A stretch of DNA of 32,108 nucleotides from Acholeplasmatales bacterium (GCA_024697825.1 JAILEP010000130.1:1-32108), one strand, 5' to 3'. Numbered from the stretch's first letter, positions 7,375-15,964 are shown. Program-made: numbers and translations. The notes: generated by a model from the letters alone, not told the origin.

Positions 7375-8751
7375 ATGACTGAGGGTAATCTTGCCAAAAA
7401 GATTATCGTCTTCTCAATTCCAGTAATGCTATCGAGCATACTTCAGCTTTTATTCAATACAGTCGATATGATTGTAATTGGTAAATTTGCAGGAGATGCA
7501 TCATTAGCCGCAGTAGGCTCTACCTCTGCACTTATCAATTTAATAGTTAATATGTTTATAGGTGTTTCTATCGGTGCTAATGTTATTGTATCAAGAGCTG
7601 TAGGTAGAAAGGATATGGATGCTGCCCAGCGTGCTTGCCATACTGCACTTCTATTTAGTGCAATTGCAGGTATTGTTCTAATAGTCTTTGGTATTTTTAC
7701 TGCAAGAACATGGCTTGAGCTTATGGGTACTACTGAGGAATCTATTGATAAGGCTACCTTATATCTACAGATTTATTTTGGTGGCTCATTATTCAATATG
7801 GTTTATAATTTTGGAGCCGCAATCTTAAAATCAGTTGGCGAAACTAAAAGACCTCTATATTATTTAACAATTGCCGGTGCCGCAAATGCAGCCTTAAATT
7901 TATTATTTGTAATTGTATTTAAAATGGATGTCGCAGGTGTTGCAGTTGCAACAATCATTTCTCAAGCAATTTCTGCAATCTTGGTAGTAATTTGCCTTAC
8001 TAAGCGTGATGGCTATGTTCATATTAATTTAAAGAAGCTTAGAATTTATCCAAAGGAATTGGGATTAATGGTTTTAGTTGGTCTTCCTGCTGGAATCCAA
8101 GGATCACTTATTTCTTTCTCTAATGTATTTATTCAATCAGCCGTTAATTCATTCAAATCAACATTAATAGTTGCAGGCAATACCGCTTCTGCAAATATTG
8201 AAGGATTTGTCTGGACATCTATGAATTCATTCTATCAGGCATGCATCGCCTTTACAGGACAAAACTTTGGTGCAGGTAAGCTTAAGAATTGTAGAAAGGT
8301 TTTACTTATTTGTATGGCCTATGCCGCAATAACAGGTGTTGTACTTGGTGGCGCTGCTTATTTACTAAGAAACCCACTAATTCATCTATATACAAGTGGT
8401 GATGCTGTAAAATATGCAGATATTAGAATTACAATAATCTGCTTAACATATTTCCTATGTGGTATTATGGATATTCCAGTTGGTGGTATGCGTGGTCTTG
8501 GTAAATCAATTATCCCAATGATTATATCAATTATGGGTATGGTAGTATTTAGAATTATTTGGATTTCTACTATCTTCCAAGCTAATCACGAGCTATGGGT
8601 ATTATATATTTCTTATCCAATATCATGGATATTAACTGAATCAGTACATTACACATGCTATTTCCTTGTGTTTAATAAGCTTAAAAAGAAATATCCAGAA
8701 ATGTATTATGAAAATTTAAATAAAAATGAAGAAGCCCCTCACTTAGCATAA
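7375..8751 (+). CDS. MATE family multidrug/cation efflux transporter
   Basis: Sodium- or proton-driven exporter of the MATE family with twelve predicted helices in two related halves. The first (MTEGNLAKKIIVFSIPVMLSSILQLLFNTVDMIVIGKFAG) has the standard MATE opening, and the second begins near LRIYPKELGLMVLVGLPAGIQG. The track ORF starts at 7360, but AAGGA lies 7 nt before the ATG at 7375 and MATE proteins usually begin at MTEGN, so I prefer 7375; 7360 remains possible with a poor site. Length (458) is normal. The substrate is unknown. It is a single-gene unit between its own palindrome-bearing promoter and a strong terminator formed partly by its last codons, suggesting a dedicated inducible system. 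Confidence 0.9.
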   Translation: MTEGNLAKKIIVFSIPVMLSSILQLLFNTVDMIVIGKFAGDASLAAVGSTSALINLIVNMFIGVSIGANVIVSRAVGRKDMDAAQRACHTALLFSAIAGIVLIVFGIFTARTWLELMGTTEESIDKATLYLQIYFGGSLFNMVYNFGAAILKSVGETKRPLYYLTIAGAANAALNLLFVIVFKMDVAGVAVATIISQAISAILVVICLTKRDGYVHINLKKLRIYPKELGLMVLVGLPAGIQGSLISFSNVFIQSAVNSFKSTLIVAGNTASANIEGFVWTSMNSFYQACIAFTGQNFGAGKLKNCRKVLLICMAYAAITGVVLGGAAYLLRNPLIHLYTSGDAVKYADIRITIICLTYFLCGIMDIPVGGMRGLGKSIIPMIISIMGMVVFRIIWISTIFQANHELWVLYISYPISWILTESVHYTCYFLVFNKLKKKYPEMYYENLNKNEEAPHLA

Positions 8752-8769
8752 GCAGGGGCTTCATTTTTT
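8731..8769. terminator. Bidirectional terminator between the MATE and esterase genes
   Basis: 9-bp GC-rich stem GAAGCCCCT/AGGGGCTTC. T-runs follow on the plus strand (CATTTTTTA) and on the minus strand (TTCATTTTTATTT). The left arm and the loop contain the last MATE codons and its stop. It serves both convergent genes. Confidence 0.88.
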
Positions 8770-8786
8770 ATCTTTATCTTCTTTTT

Positions 8787-9692
8787 TTATTTAATATATT
8801 TCTCTGTGAATTTCTTAATTGAAAGCCATACATTATGGCATTCAGGTAATGAATCATCATGCGTGTAGAAATCATGCCACATATGACGATATAGATGTAC
8901 TTCGTTTACTACATCTGATCTTTCTAAAATATCTTCAAGCTTTAAGGTATCTGATAATACCATTTCATTTTGTGATGTATTTACCATCACAGGAGGGAAT
9001 CCTCTAAAATCCTTTAAAAGTGGATATAAATAAGGAGATTGACAAGCAGGATATGGATTAGGTAATACCTCATCCTTAAGTGAACCAAATATTATATCCT
9101 CTTTTCTCTTTGTTTCATAGCTTTCGCCATCGCATTTTACATCAAGCCATGGTGATGCAAGCACTAGGCAATCTGGAAGCCTTATTCCATTATCCTTAAG
9201 ATAATGTGTAAGTGATACTGCAAGTCCCGCACCTGCGGACTGGCCTGCAATAACGATATGCTCATATTTATCTATTAAGGTTTCATAGCCTTTAAATGCA
9301 TCCTCTAGAGTCTTTTCATAGCTACCCTGGCTTTTAACTGTATAATCAATTAATAGGATGTCTGAATTATCTGTATACTGCGAATATAGTGATGATCCAA
9401 AAATATTATTCTGAGAGATTGGTAAAACATATCCTCCGCCATGAATTACATATACAACATTTTTTCTAGATCCTTTTCTAGATTTAAAATAGTATGCCTT
9501 TACTCCATTGATTGTTTTAATTTCAATTTCAAAATAAGGCATAATATCGTGGAAGCTATAGCCTCTATTTTGATATTTATAGGTTTTTAAATCCGTAATA
9601 ATTGGATTAGCCTTTAGCTGTAGTATTCTTCTTAATCCACTTGTGTACTGCATTTCGCCTCGCATTGAGACTTCATCAATTTTATTAATCAC
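8787..9692 (-). CDS. Alpha/beta hydrolase, hormone-sensitive-lipase-type esterase
   Basis: Carboxylesterase-like enzyme of the HSL family. In track numbering the oxyanion motif HGGG is at 87-90, the nucleophile is S155 in GQSAG, and the likely catalytic His is H276 in MWHDF. The third member, often Asp, falls at SQNEMVLSD, where Glu246 could serve. No signal peptide is seen, so it is cytosolic. The start is uncertain: the track uses GTG at 9701, only 1-2 nt from AAGGAA, so GTG at 9692, 10 nt from the site, is better placed; both change only three residues. It is followed by a terminator shared with the MATE gene. Natural substrate (short acyl esters, deacetylation of sugars) cannot be read from sequence. 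Confidence 0.83.
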   Translation of the reverse strand: MINKIDEVSMRGEMQYTSGLRRILQLKANPIITDLKTYKYQNRGYSFHDIMPYFEIEIKTINGVKAYYFKSRKGSRKNVVYVIHGGGYVLPISQNNIFGSSLYSQYTDNSDILLIDYTVKSQGSYEKTLEDAFKGYETLIDKYEHIVIAGQSAGAGLAVSLTHYLKDNGIRLPDCLVLASPWLDVKCDGESYETKRKEDIIFGSLKDEVLPNPYPACQSPYLYPLLKDFRGFPPVMVNTSQNEMVLSDTLKLEDILERSDVVNEVHLYRHMWHDFYTHDDSLPECHNVWLSIKKFTEKYIK

Positions 9693-9711
9693 TTTTATCA
9701 CTTCCTTTAGA

Positions 9712-9738
9712 GAAAATAAAAGACTGCGCGTGCAGTCC
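9712..9738 (-). terminator. Terminator after the CBM20-like gene
   Basis: Minus-strand 6-bp stem GACTGC/GCAGTC with a 4-nt loop and a TTTTATTTT tail, starting right after the stop codon. It separates the CBM20 gene from the esterase gene. Confidence 0.78.
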
Positions 9739-9739
9739 C

Positions 9740-10048
9740 TTATTTACCGAATTTATCTACTCCGTAAACCTGAGGTTCACTAACCGGTAGGAACAGAATA
9801 TGGTTATCTAATTCTTCACCATACATACCCTTCTCAACACAATTCCAATCCTTCGCGCTAAGGAATTTAAATTGTATCATCTGTCCTTCTGGTAGCATTT
9901 TTGTAATGGAATATTCTCCATCATTAACTTTCTTTAAGGCAACAGCCTTGGCTGCATCCCAATTACCTAGCTGTGGAATGCTTCCACACATGTAAATTTC
10001 TTCACCAGCCACTGCATGTACAATAATCTCGACCTTTTTATTTGCCAT
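9740..10048 (-). CDS. Free-standing CBM20-like starch/glycogen-binding protein
   Basis: The whole 102-residue protein is one carbohydrate-binding module of the CBM20 type: VHAVAGEEIYMCGSIPQLGNWD at the start, KAVALKK, and IQFKFLS in the middle. Start is Met at 10048, 8 nt after AGGAG, three codons into the track ORF. There is no signal peptide and no attached catalytic domain, whereas CBM20 is usually an appendage of secreted amylases. The first binding-site Trp is present (GNWD), but the second, usually within a VxWE motif, seems to be Val (NCVEKG), so ligand binding may be altered. A cytosolic glycogen-binding or regulatory role is plausible, not shown. It has its own promoter and terminator. 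Confidence 0.78.
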   Translation of the reverse strand: MANKKVEIIVHAVAGEEIYMCGSIPQLGNWDAAKAVALKKVNDGEYSITKMLPEGQMIQFKFLSAKDWNCVEKGMYGEELDNHILFLPVSEPQVYGVDKFGK

Positions 10049-10094
10049 AAGCACCACTCCTTATTAATTTATAACCGCTTCTTTTAGTATCTCT

Positions 10095-10124
10095 ATTATA
10101 ACGCATTTTGTAAAAAAAATACAA
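10095..10124 (-). promoter_or_regulatory. Promoter of the CBM20-like gene
   Basis: Minus-strand TTGTAT, 18-nt spacer containing a run of T, then TATAAT (10095-10100), 47 nt before the ATG. Confidence 0.5.
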
Positions 10125-10175
10125 CCCCTTTAATTTATGGCCTTTTATGATAAAATAAAAGGGAGGTAAGAAACT

Positions 10176-10919
10176 ATGAAATTTATAAGCTGGAATGTTA
10201 ATGGCATCAGAGCCTGCAAAACCAAAGGTTTTGATGATTTTTTTAAGGAAAGTAACGCTGACTTCTTTTCTATTCAGGAAACTAAATGTCAGGAAGGACA
10301 AATAGATTTAGATGTTGAAGGCTATTTCCGTTATCAAAGTAGCGCAATTAAGAAGGGCTATTCTGGTACTTTAATTTATGCTAAAAAGGAACCATTAAGT
10401 GTTGTATATGGTATCAATGGTAATTATAATGATGAAGGTCGTGTAATCACTTTAGAATATGATAACTTCTATTTAGTAAATGCTTATGTACCTAATTCTC
10501 AGGAGGGCTTAAAGCGTCTTGATTATAGAATGGTATTTGAGGATGAAATGAGAAATTATTTATCATCATTAAGTAAGCCAGTTATCTACTGTGGTGATTT
10601 AAATGTAGCCCATGAAAGAATTGATATTAAAAATCCTGATGCAAATGTCAAGAATGCAGGCTTCTCTATTGAGGAGCGTAATAAATTCACTGAATTATTA
10701 AATGCTGGATTTAAGGATACATTTAGAACATTATATCCTGAAAAGGTAATTTATTCGTGGTGGAGCTACCGCTTCAACGCTAGAGCGAATAATGCCGGAT
10801 GGAGAATCGATTACTTTGTAGTATCAGATTCAATTATGGACAAGGTTAAAAATGCAGAAATCCTAAATGATATTTATGGTTCTGATCATTGTCCTGTTAC
10901 ATTAGAAATTGATTTATAG
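10176..10919 (+). CDS. exoA: Exodeoxyribonuclease III / AP endonuclease
   Basis: Base-excision-repair enzyme cutting DNA at abasic sites and trimming 3' ends. The complete exonuclease III motif set is visible: WNVNGIRA (N7), IQETK (metal-binding E35), YVPNS, GDLNVAH, the SWWSYR...AR..NAGWRIDYF block, and GSDHCPV (D237, H238) at the end. Length 247 is standard. GGGAGG lies 9 nt before the ATG. It is a single gene between the divergent CBM20 gene and a terminator shared with gpmI. No unusual residues are seen. Confidence 0.96.
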   Translation: MKFISWNVNGIRACKTKGFDDFFKESNADFFSIQETKCQEGQIDLDVEGYFRYQSSAIKKGYSGTLIYAKKEPLSVVYGINGNYNDEGRVITLEYDNFYLVNAYVPNSQEGLKRLDYRMVFEDEMRNYLSSLSKPVIYCGDLNVAHERIDIKNPDANVKNAGFSIEERNKFTELLNAGFKDTFRTLYPEKVIYSWWSYRFNARANNAGWRIDYFVVSDSIMDKVKNAEILNDIYGSDHCPVTLEIDL

Positions 10920-10929
10920 GCGTAAAAAA

Positions 10930-10958
10930 ACTCACGATTTCTCGTGAGTATTTTTTTT
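10930..10958. terminator. Bidirectional terminator between exoA and gpmI
   Basis: 8-bp stem ACTCACGA/TCGTGAGT with a 4-nt loop, flanked by seven A on the left and a T-run on the right, so it works for both convergent genes. Confidence 0.9.
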
Positions 10959-12486
10959 ACTTCTTTACGATTAATGACTTAGATGTCATATCAGCTGGGA
11001 TAGGTAATCCTAATAACTCAAGTAATGTTGGAGTGATATCAGATAAAATACCATCACGAAGCTTAATGCTCTTATCAGTAACTACAACTGGTACTGGGTT
11101 AGTAGTATGAGCTGTATGTACGTTACCATTTTCATCACGCATCTTTTCAGCGTTACCATGGTCTGCAGAAATTAAAGCAACACCGCCAACCTTATCTAAG
11201 GCTTCCATAACTCTACCGATGCACTTATCTACTGCCTCTACTGCAGCAACTGCAGCAGGAATAACACCTGTATGACCAACCATATCGCAGTTAGCATAAT
11301 TTAATACGATTGTATCGTACTTTTCAGATTCAATTGCAGCAACAACCTTATCAGTTACCTCATAAGCACTCATTTCAGGCTGTAAATCATATGTTGCAAC
11401 CTTAGGAGAGTTAACTAGGATTCTGTCTGCACCCTTAATATCACGGTCAGCACCACCATCAAAGAAGAATGTTACGTGAGCATACTTCTCTGTTTCAGCA
11501 ATTCTTAGCTGAGTCATGTTATTATCAGCAATAACATCACCATATAAATTAGCAAATGACTGAAGACCGAATGCTAAATCACCCTTAACCTGGTCAGCAT
11601 ACTTCATCATTGATACGAAGCAAACGTTCTTAGGACCTCTAGAGATATCTAGCTTATAAGGCTTTTCAGGATTATAAACGATACCCTCTGGGTTAGAAAT
11701 TGCAGTTGCAATCTGAATTGCACGGTCTGGTCTGAAGTTAGAGAATACAACTGAATCGCCATCCTCTACCATACCATTCTTATCAGATACGAATGGAACA
11801 ACGAATTCATCAGTTTTACCTCTATCATAAGATAGCTGTACACCCTTTACAGCATCTTCAATGTATTCACCCTCGCCCTGAGTAATTGCATCATAAGCAA
11901 GCTGGATACGATCAAAATTCTTATCACGGTCCATACCATAGTATCTACCACCAACTGTAGCTACCTTAACTCCACCTTCTCTAATAACCTTAGCAAGGAA
12001 ATCCTTACCAGATGTTGGAGCTGTATCACGACCATCTAGGAATGCATGATAATAAACATTTTCAATACCATTTTCATGTGCAAGCTTAGCGATTGCAATG
12101 ATATGGCTAGTATGACAGTGAATACCACCGTCAGAGCATAAACCAAAGATATGGAACTTCTTACCATTCTTCTTTGCGTTTTCAACTGCCTTTAATATAG
12201 CCTCGTTCTTAAAGAACTCGCCTGTCTTAATTGAATAATTGATTCTTGATAATGACTGTCTAATAATACGGCCAGCACCAAGGTTCATATGACCAACCTC
12301 AGAATTACCCATCTGACCTTCAGGTAAGCCTACTGAATCACCTGATGCAAGTAGCTGCTTAGTGTCGAACTCAGAAAAGATACGATCTAGGTTTGGCTTC
12401 TTAGCTAAACTAATAGCATTAGAATCTGATGGAGCGGCTAATCCGTAACCATCTAAAACAATTAACATAACTGGTCTTTTTTTCAT
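10957..12486 (-). CDS. gpmI: 2,3-bisphosphoglycerate-independent phosphoglycerate mutase
   Basis: Manganese-dependent glycolytic enzyme interconverting 3- and 2-phosphoglycerate. Start is MKKRPVML (Met9 of the track ORF), after an AGAGG site, giving 509 residues, the normal size. Motifs: LDGYG (D12), phospho-Ser S62 in MGNSEVGHMNLGAGR, DGRDTAP, GGRYYGMDRD, SADHGNAEKM and HTAHTTNPVPV. Small departures from the common consensus are KNFDR for KNWDR and FFFDGG for FFFNGG, which do not touch metal ligands. It is encoded alone, not with other glycolytic genes, and diverges from the SPFH gene. Confidence 0.96.
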   Translation of the reverse strand: MKKRPVMLIVLDGYGLAAPSDSNAISLAKKPNLDRIFSEFDTKQLLASGDSVGLPEGQMGNSEVGHMNLGAGRIIRQSLSRINYSIKTGEFFKNEAILKAVENAKKNGKKFHIFGLCSDGGIHCHTSHIIAIAKLAHENGIENVYYHAFLDGRDTAPTSGKDFLAKVIREGGVKVATVGGRYYGMDRDKNFDRIQLAYDAITQGEGEYIEDAVKGVQLSYDRGKTDEFVVPFVSDKNGMVEDGDSVVFSNFRPDRAIQIATAISNPEGIVYNPEKPYKLDISRGPKNVCFVSMMKYADQVKGDLAFGLQSFANLYGDVIADNNMTQLRIAETEKYAHVTFFFDGGADRDIKGADRILVNSPKVATYDLQPEMSAYEVTDKVVAAIESEKYDTIVLNYANCDMVGHTGVIPAAVAAVEAVDKCIGRVMEALDKVGGVALISADHGNAEKMRDENGNVHTAHTTNPVPVVVTDKSIKLRDGILSDITPTLLELLGLPIPADMTSKSLIVKK

Positions 12487-12551
12487 AATATAATATACCT
12501 CTACAAGCATTATAAAACAAAAACTATTTTATATCTATAAAATATTTAAAA

Positions 12552-12563
12552 AAGCGATTTCAC
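12552..12563 (-). promoter_or_regulatory. GTGAAATCGCTT motif, possible cre-like site
   Basis: The minus strand reads GTGAAATCGCTT between gpmI and the SPFH gene. The same 12-mer occurs at 28502-28513 in the other large divergent intergenic region. It resembles half of a CcpA catabolite-responsive element (TGnAAnCGnW) but the 3' end does not match here. Confidence 0.25.
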
Positions 12564-12618
12564 CTAGACCAAAATTGGACATATTTTAATTTTTGATGCA
12601 TATTAGATTCGATATTTA

Positions 12619-12648
12619 TTGACAAACAATAAATCTTTAAATTATAAT
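12619..12648 (+). promoter_or_regulatory. Promoter of the SPFH/zinc-ribbon unit
   Basis: Consensus TTGACA, 18-nt spacer, TATAAT (12643-12648), about 30 nt before the strong GGAGGG site. It looks like an ordinary strong vegetative promoter. Confidence 0.75.
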
Positions 12649-12679
12649 TTTATTATAAATTAAATTTGGAGGGTAAAAA

Positions 12680-14014
12680 ATGGGTTTAATTAAAGCTTTA
12701 ACAGGTAGTGTTAGCACTACATTTGGCGATCAGTGGTTGGAATACTTCTACTGTGACTCTTTAGAAAAGGATGTTCTTTGCGTTAAGGGTCAGAAAAGAG
12801 TAAATTCAAAGAAATCATCTAATACAAAGGGTAGCGATAATATTATTTCAAATGGTTCTATCATTTCAGTAAATGAAGGCCAGTGTATGATGATTGTAGA
12901 TCAGGGAGCAATCGTAGAATTTACAGCAGAAGCTGGTGAATTCAAGTATGATAAATCAACTGAAGGATCTATCTTCGCAGGCGGTCTTGGTAATGGTATT
13001 TTCAAGACAATCGCACGTCGTTTTAAGTTCGGTGGCGATACTGGTAAGGACCAGAGAGTTTATTATTTTAATTTAAAGGAATTAATGGACAACAAGTTCG
13101 GTACTGCACAGCCAGTTCCATTCAGAGTTGTTGATTCAAAGATTGGTTTAGATATCGATGTATCAGTAAGATGTAATGGTGTATTCTCTTATAAGATTAC
13201 TAACCCAGTTCTATTCTATCAGAACGTATGTGGTAATGTAACAGAGGCTTATACAAGAGACAAGATTGATACACAGCTAAAGACTGAGTTCATCAGTGCA
13301 TTACAGCCAGCATTTGGTAAGTTATCAGAAATGGAAATGAGACCTAACCAGATTATGACTCATATCACAGATATGGAAAATGCTATGAACGAAGCATTAT
13401 CAGAAAAGTGGAGAGACACTAGAGGTCTTGAAATTGTTTCAATCGCATTAGGTTCTGTAACTCTTCCTAAGGAAGATGAACAGTTAATTAAGGAATTACA
13501 GAGAAAGGCAGTTTACGCTAACAACCCTAACATGGCTGGTGCTACATTAGTTGAGGCTCAGGCTGACGCTATGAAGACTGCAGCTGGTAACTCAAACGGA
13601 GCAGCAATGGGCTTCTTCGGTATGGGTATGGCTCAGAATGCAGGCGGTATGAATGCTAACCAGTTCTATCAGATGGGCCAGCAGCAGCAAGCTCAGCAGG
13701 CTCAGCAGCCACAGCCACAGGCACAGCCTAAGGCAGATTCTTGGACTTGTCCTACATGTGGCAAGCAGGCAACTGGTAAGTTCTGTCCTGAATGTGGTAC
13801 AAAGAAGCCAGCTACTACTTCTGATGGTTGGACTTGTCCTACATGTGGTACAACAAACAAGGGTAAGTTCTGTGTAGAATGCGGAACTAAGAAGCCAGCT
13901 GGTGTACCTCTATATAAGTGCGATAAGTGTGGTTGGGAGCCTAAGGATCCTAAGAACCCACCTAAGTTCTGCCCTGAATGTGGCGATCCATTCGACGACA
14001 AAGACATTAAGTAA
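12680..14014 (+). CDS. SPFH-domain protein with C-terminal zinc ribbons (YdjI-like)
   Basis: SPFH (stomatin/flotillin-like) protein of the group often labelled virion core protein-like, including Bacillus YdjI. Residues ~1-300 form the SPFH part (MGLIKALTGSVSTTFGDQWLEYFYC, then VNEGQCMMIVDQG). A Gly/Asn/Met-rich segment and a Gln-rich linker (QQQQAQQAQQPQ) follow. The last ~95 residues hold three zinc ribbons: CPTC...CPEC, CPTC...CVEC and CDKC...CPEC. No transmembrane helix is seen, so membrane attachment would need a partner. The next gene, 16 nt downstream with a TAGGAG site, encodes a zinc-ribbon membrane protein that fits this role. In Bacillus, YdjI is reported to work with YdjG/H in linking the phage-shock protein PspA to the membrane; no PspA gene lies here. 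Function is inferred from family and context. Confidence 0.85.
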   Translation: MGLIKALTGSVSTTFGDQWLEYFYCDSLEKDVLCVKGQKRVNSKKSSNTKGSDNIISNGSIISVNEGQCMMIVDQGAIVEFTAEAGEFKYDKSTEGSIFAGGLGNGIFKTIARRFKFGGDTGKDQRVYYFNLKELMDNKFGTAQPVPFRVVDSKIGLDIDVSVRCNGVFSYKITNPVLFYQNVCGNVTEAYTRDKIDTQLKTEFISALQPAFGKLSEMEMRPNQIMTHITDMENAMNEALSEKWRDTRGLEIVSIALGSVTLPKEDEQLIKELQRKAVYANNPNMAGATLVEAQADAMKTAAGNSNGAAMGFFGMGMAQNAGGMNANQFYQMGQQQQAQQAQQPQPQAQPKADSWTCPTCGKQATGKFCPECGTKKPATTSDGWTCPTCGTTNKGKFCVECGTKKPAGVPLYKCDKCGWEPKDPKNPPKFCPECGDPFDDKDIK

Positions 14015-14030
14015 TTTAGGAGAATAGCTT

Positions 14031-15335
14031 ATGGCAGATTTATTAGCATACACTTGTCCCTGCTGTGGTGGTTCACTTAAATTCGATAGTAAATCTCAAC
14101 ATGTAAAGTGTGAATTCTGTGATACTGAATTCAACATAACCGACTTACAGGCTTACGATGATTCATTAAAGGATACTCCTGAAGAAAAAACTGATTGGGA
14201 AACTGAAAATAATGGTGAATTCACAGAGGACGAAGGCTATAACATCTATACATGTAAGACATGTGGTGGTGAGGTAATGTGTGATGAAAACACAACTTCT
14301 ACTACTTGTCCTTACTGTGGTAACCCAGTATTATTTACTGGTAGATTAAGTAATGGCTTAAAGCCAAACTATGTCATCCCATTTAAATTAACTAGTGAGG
14401 ATGCTAGAAATAATCTAAACAATTATTTCAAGGGTAAGCTATTATTACCTGGAGATTTCAAAAAGCTAAATCAGGTAAAGGAAATTACTTCCTTATATGT
14501 ACCTTATTGGGTATTTGACGCTAAGGTTGATGGCGCAGTAACATTTAAGGCTACAAGAGTAAAGCATGAACGCCGTGGTGATTATGAATATACTCATACA
14601 AGCTACTATCGTATCGTAAGAAATGGTAAGGTTGACTTTGAGCATATTCCAGTAGACGCATCTAGAAAAATGGATGATAAGATGATGGAATCAATTGAAC
14701 CATTTGATTTCAATGATGCTAAACCATTCTCACAGGCATATCTAGCAGGCTATCCTGCAGATAAATATGATGTTTCTAAGGAAGAAAACTTTGAACGTGC
14801 TAACACACGTATTAAGCAAGGTACAGTTGAAGCCTTCCTTGAAACAGTTAATGGTTATGATACAGTAGCTCCTCAGGACTGCGCAGTTCAATACCGCGAC
14901 AGTAAGGCAAGCTATTGCTTATATCCAGTATGGACATTAAACTCTGAATATAAGGGTGACATGTTCAAATTTGCAATGAATGCTCAAACTGGTAAGCTTG
15001 TAGGTAACCTACCTATGAGTGGACTAAGATTTACGATATTATTATTATCAACATTCCTTATCTTCTTTGGAATTGCATTCGGTCTTACCATTTTAATTGC
15101 AGGCAGCGATGCCGAATCATTATTATGGTCAACAGTAATTGGTTTAATTGTTGGTGGTGTTTCTTCTGGTGGTATTTCATATCACTTTAGAAAGCAGCTT
15201 AAGCCTGTTAAATTCCAATATGGTGCCGCTCAATATCGAGTACCTAACAGCCGTATTCTTGAAGTATCTAAAGATATTTATCTATATACTAAGACTACAA
15301 GCCGTAGGGTTTCATCAAGCAATAATAAGAGATAA
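14031..15335 (+). CDS. Zinc-ribbon membrane protein, probable partner of the SPFH protein (YdjG-like)
   Basis: A 434-residue protein with two zinc ribbons in its first 105 residues (CPCC...CEFC and CKTC...CPYC), of the TFIIB/PriA-like type. A ~220-residue soluble domain follows (ITSLYVPYWVFDAKVDG is typical of this group). Two hydrophobic helices lie near residues 333-355 and 363-380, and a basic tail ends in SSSNNKR. Topology suggests the ribbons stay cytosolic with the hairpin in the membrane. It follows the SPFH gene by 16 nt and shares its promoter and terminator. Automatic annotation sometimes calls such proteins PriA-like helicase because of the zinc ribbon; there is no helicase domain here. 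Confidence 0.8.
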   Translation: MADLLAYTCPCCGGSLKFDSKSQHVKCEFCDTEFNITDLQAYDDSLKDTPEEKTDWETENNGEFTEDEGYNIYTCKTCGGEVMCDENTTSTTCPYCGNPVLFTGRLSNGLKPNYVIPFKLTSEDARNNLNNYFKGKLLLPGDFKKLNQVKEITSLYVPYWVFDAKVDGAVTFKATRVKHERRGDYEYTHTSYYRIVRNGKVDFEHIPVDASRKMDDKMMESIEPFDFNDAKPFSQAYLAGYPADKYDVSKEENFERANTRIKQGTVEAFLETVNGYDTVAPQDCAVQYRDSKASYCLYPVWTLNSEYKGDMFKFAMNAQTGKLVGNLPMSGLRFTILLLSTFLIFFGIAFGLTILIAGSDAESLLWSTVIGLIVGGVSSGGISYHFRKQLKPVKFQYGAAQYRVPNSRILEVSKDIYLYTKTTSRRVSSSNNKR

Positions 15336-15340
15336 AAATA

Positions 15341-15370
15341 AAGGCCTGTTCAACAAAACAGGTCTTTTTT
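15341..15370. terminator. Bidirectional terminator between the zinc-ribbon and nitroreductase genes
   Basis: 10-pair stem AAGGCCTGTT/AACAGGTCTT (one G-U) with a 6-nt loop; T-run on the plus strand and TATTTTTATC on the minus strand. Confidence 0.85.
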
Positions 15371-15372
15371 CA

Positions 15373-15891
15373 TTACCAGTTATTGTAGTGAATAGCACTC
15401 ATATCATAATCATTTCTTTCTTCCTTTAAATCATTTGGATCTTCAGGATATCCAAAGGCAATAATTGAATGAGGTATTTGATTATCTGGTAAATTAAATA
15501 GCTTCTTTTGAGCCTCAACTCTATCCATTTGAGGCCATGTACCAAGCCATACTGAGCCAATACCAAGCTCAGTTGCTGCAATAATCATATTTTCTCCAGC
15601 TATTGCACCATCAACAACCCAGTAATCCTTTGCATACATAAATGCCTTATCATAATCACCACAGATTAAAACACCTAAGGCAGCTCCTCTTAAAGGCTCT
15701 GCAGGCTTTCCATTTAAATCTGCCATTTTGTTTAGCATTTTCTTATCTGTTACTACAATAAAGCTCCAGTCCTTAGAATTTACACATGTTGGTCCACTTA
15801 CTGCAGCCTTCATAATAATATCTATTTCTTCCTTCTTTAAAGGCTTATCTAAATATCTTCTTACACTTTTTCTTTTAAATATTGCGCTCAT
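15373..15891 (-). CDS. Nitroreductase-family FMN oxidoreductase
   Basis: Small (172 residues) FMN-dependent NAD(P)H oxidoreductase of the nitroreductase superfamily. The phosphate-binding start IFKRKSVRRYLDKPL, the GPTCVNSKDWSFIVV strand, DGAIAGENMIIAATELGIGSVWLGTW and IIAFGYPE are all typical. AAGGAG lies 9 nt before the ATG. The physiological substrate is unknown; such enzymes reduce quinones, nitro compounds, flavins or free-flavin/iron complexes. It follows apbE in the same direction, separated by 79 nt with a weak hairpin, so it may be the last gene of the iron/redox series or independently transcribed. Confidence 0.88.
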   Translation of the reverse strand: MSAIFKRKSVRRYLDKPLKKEEIDIIMKAAVSGPTCVNSKDWSFIVVTDKKMLNKMADLNGKPAEPLRGAALGVLICGDYDKAFMYAKDYWVVDGAIAGENMIIAATELGIGSVWLGTWPQMDRVEAQKKLFNLPDNQIPHSIIAFGYPEDPNDLKEERNDYDMSAIHYNNW

Positions 15892-15929
15892 AATTTTATT
15901 CTCCTTACTATATTATACAATTAAACAAT

Positions 15930-15964
15930 TAATATTAAACCCCATTTGGAATCTACCAAATGGG
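15930..15964 (-). terminator. Hairpin between apbE and nitroreductase, weak terminator
   Basis: Minus-strand 9-bp stem CCCATTTGG/CCAAATGGG with a 6-nt loop, followed by GTTTAATATT, a poor U-tract. It may terminate only part of the transcripts. Confidence 0.5.

Noticed and set aside
10038-10301. Minus-strand 87-residue ORF overlapping exoA and the CBM20 start
   Set aside because: Antisense to the clear exoA start region and overlaps the CBM20 promoter; no family features.
13653-14007. ORFs in other frames over the SPFH zinc ribbons (13653-13877 plus, 13702-14007 minus)
   Set aside because: Repetitive Cys/Gln-rich coding sequence produces open alternative frames; the main frame has clear zinc ribbons.
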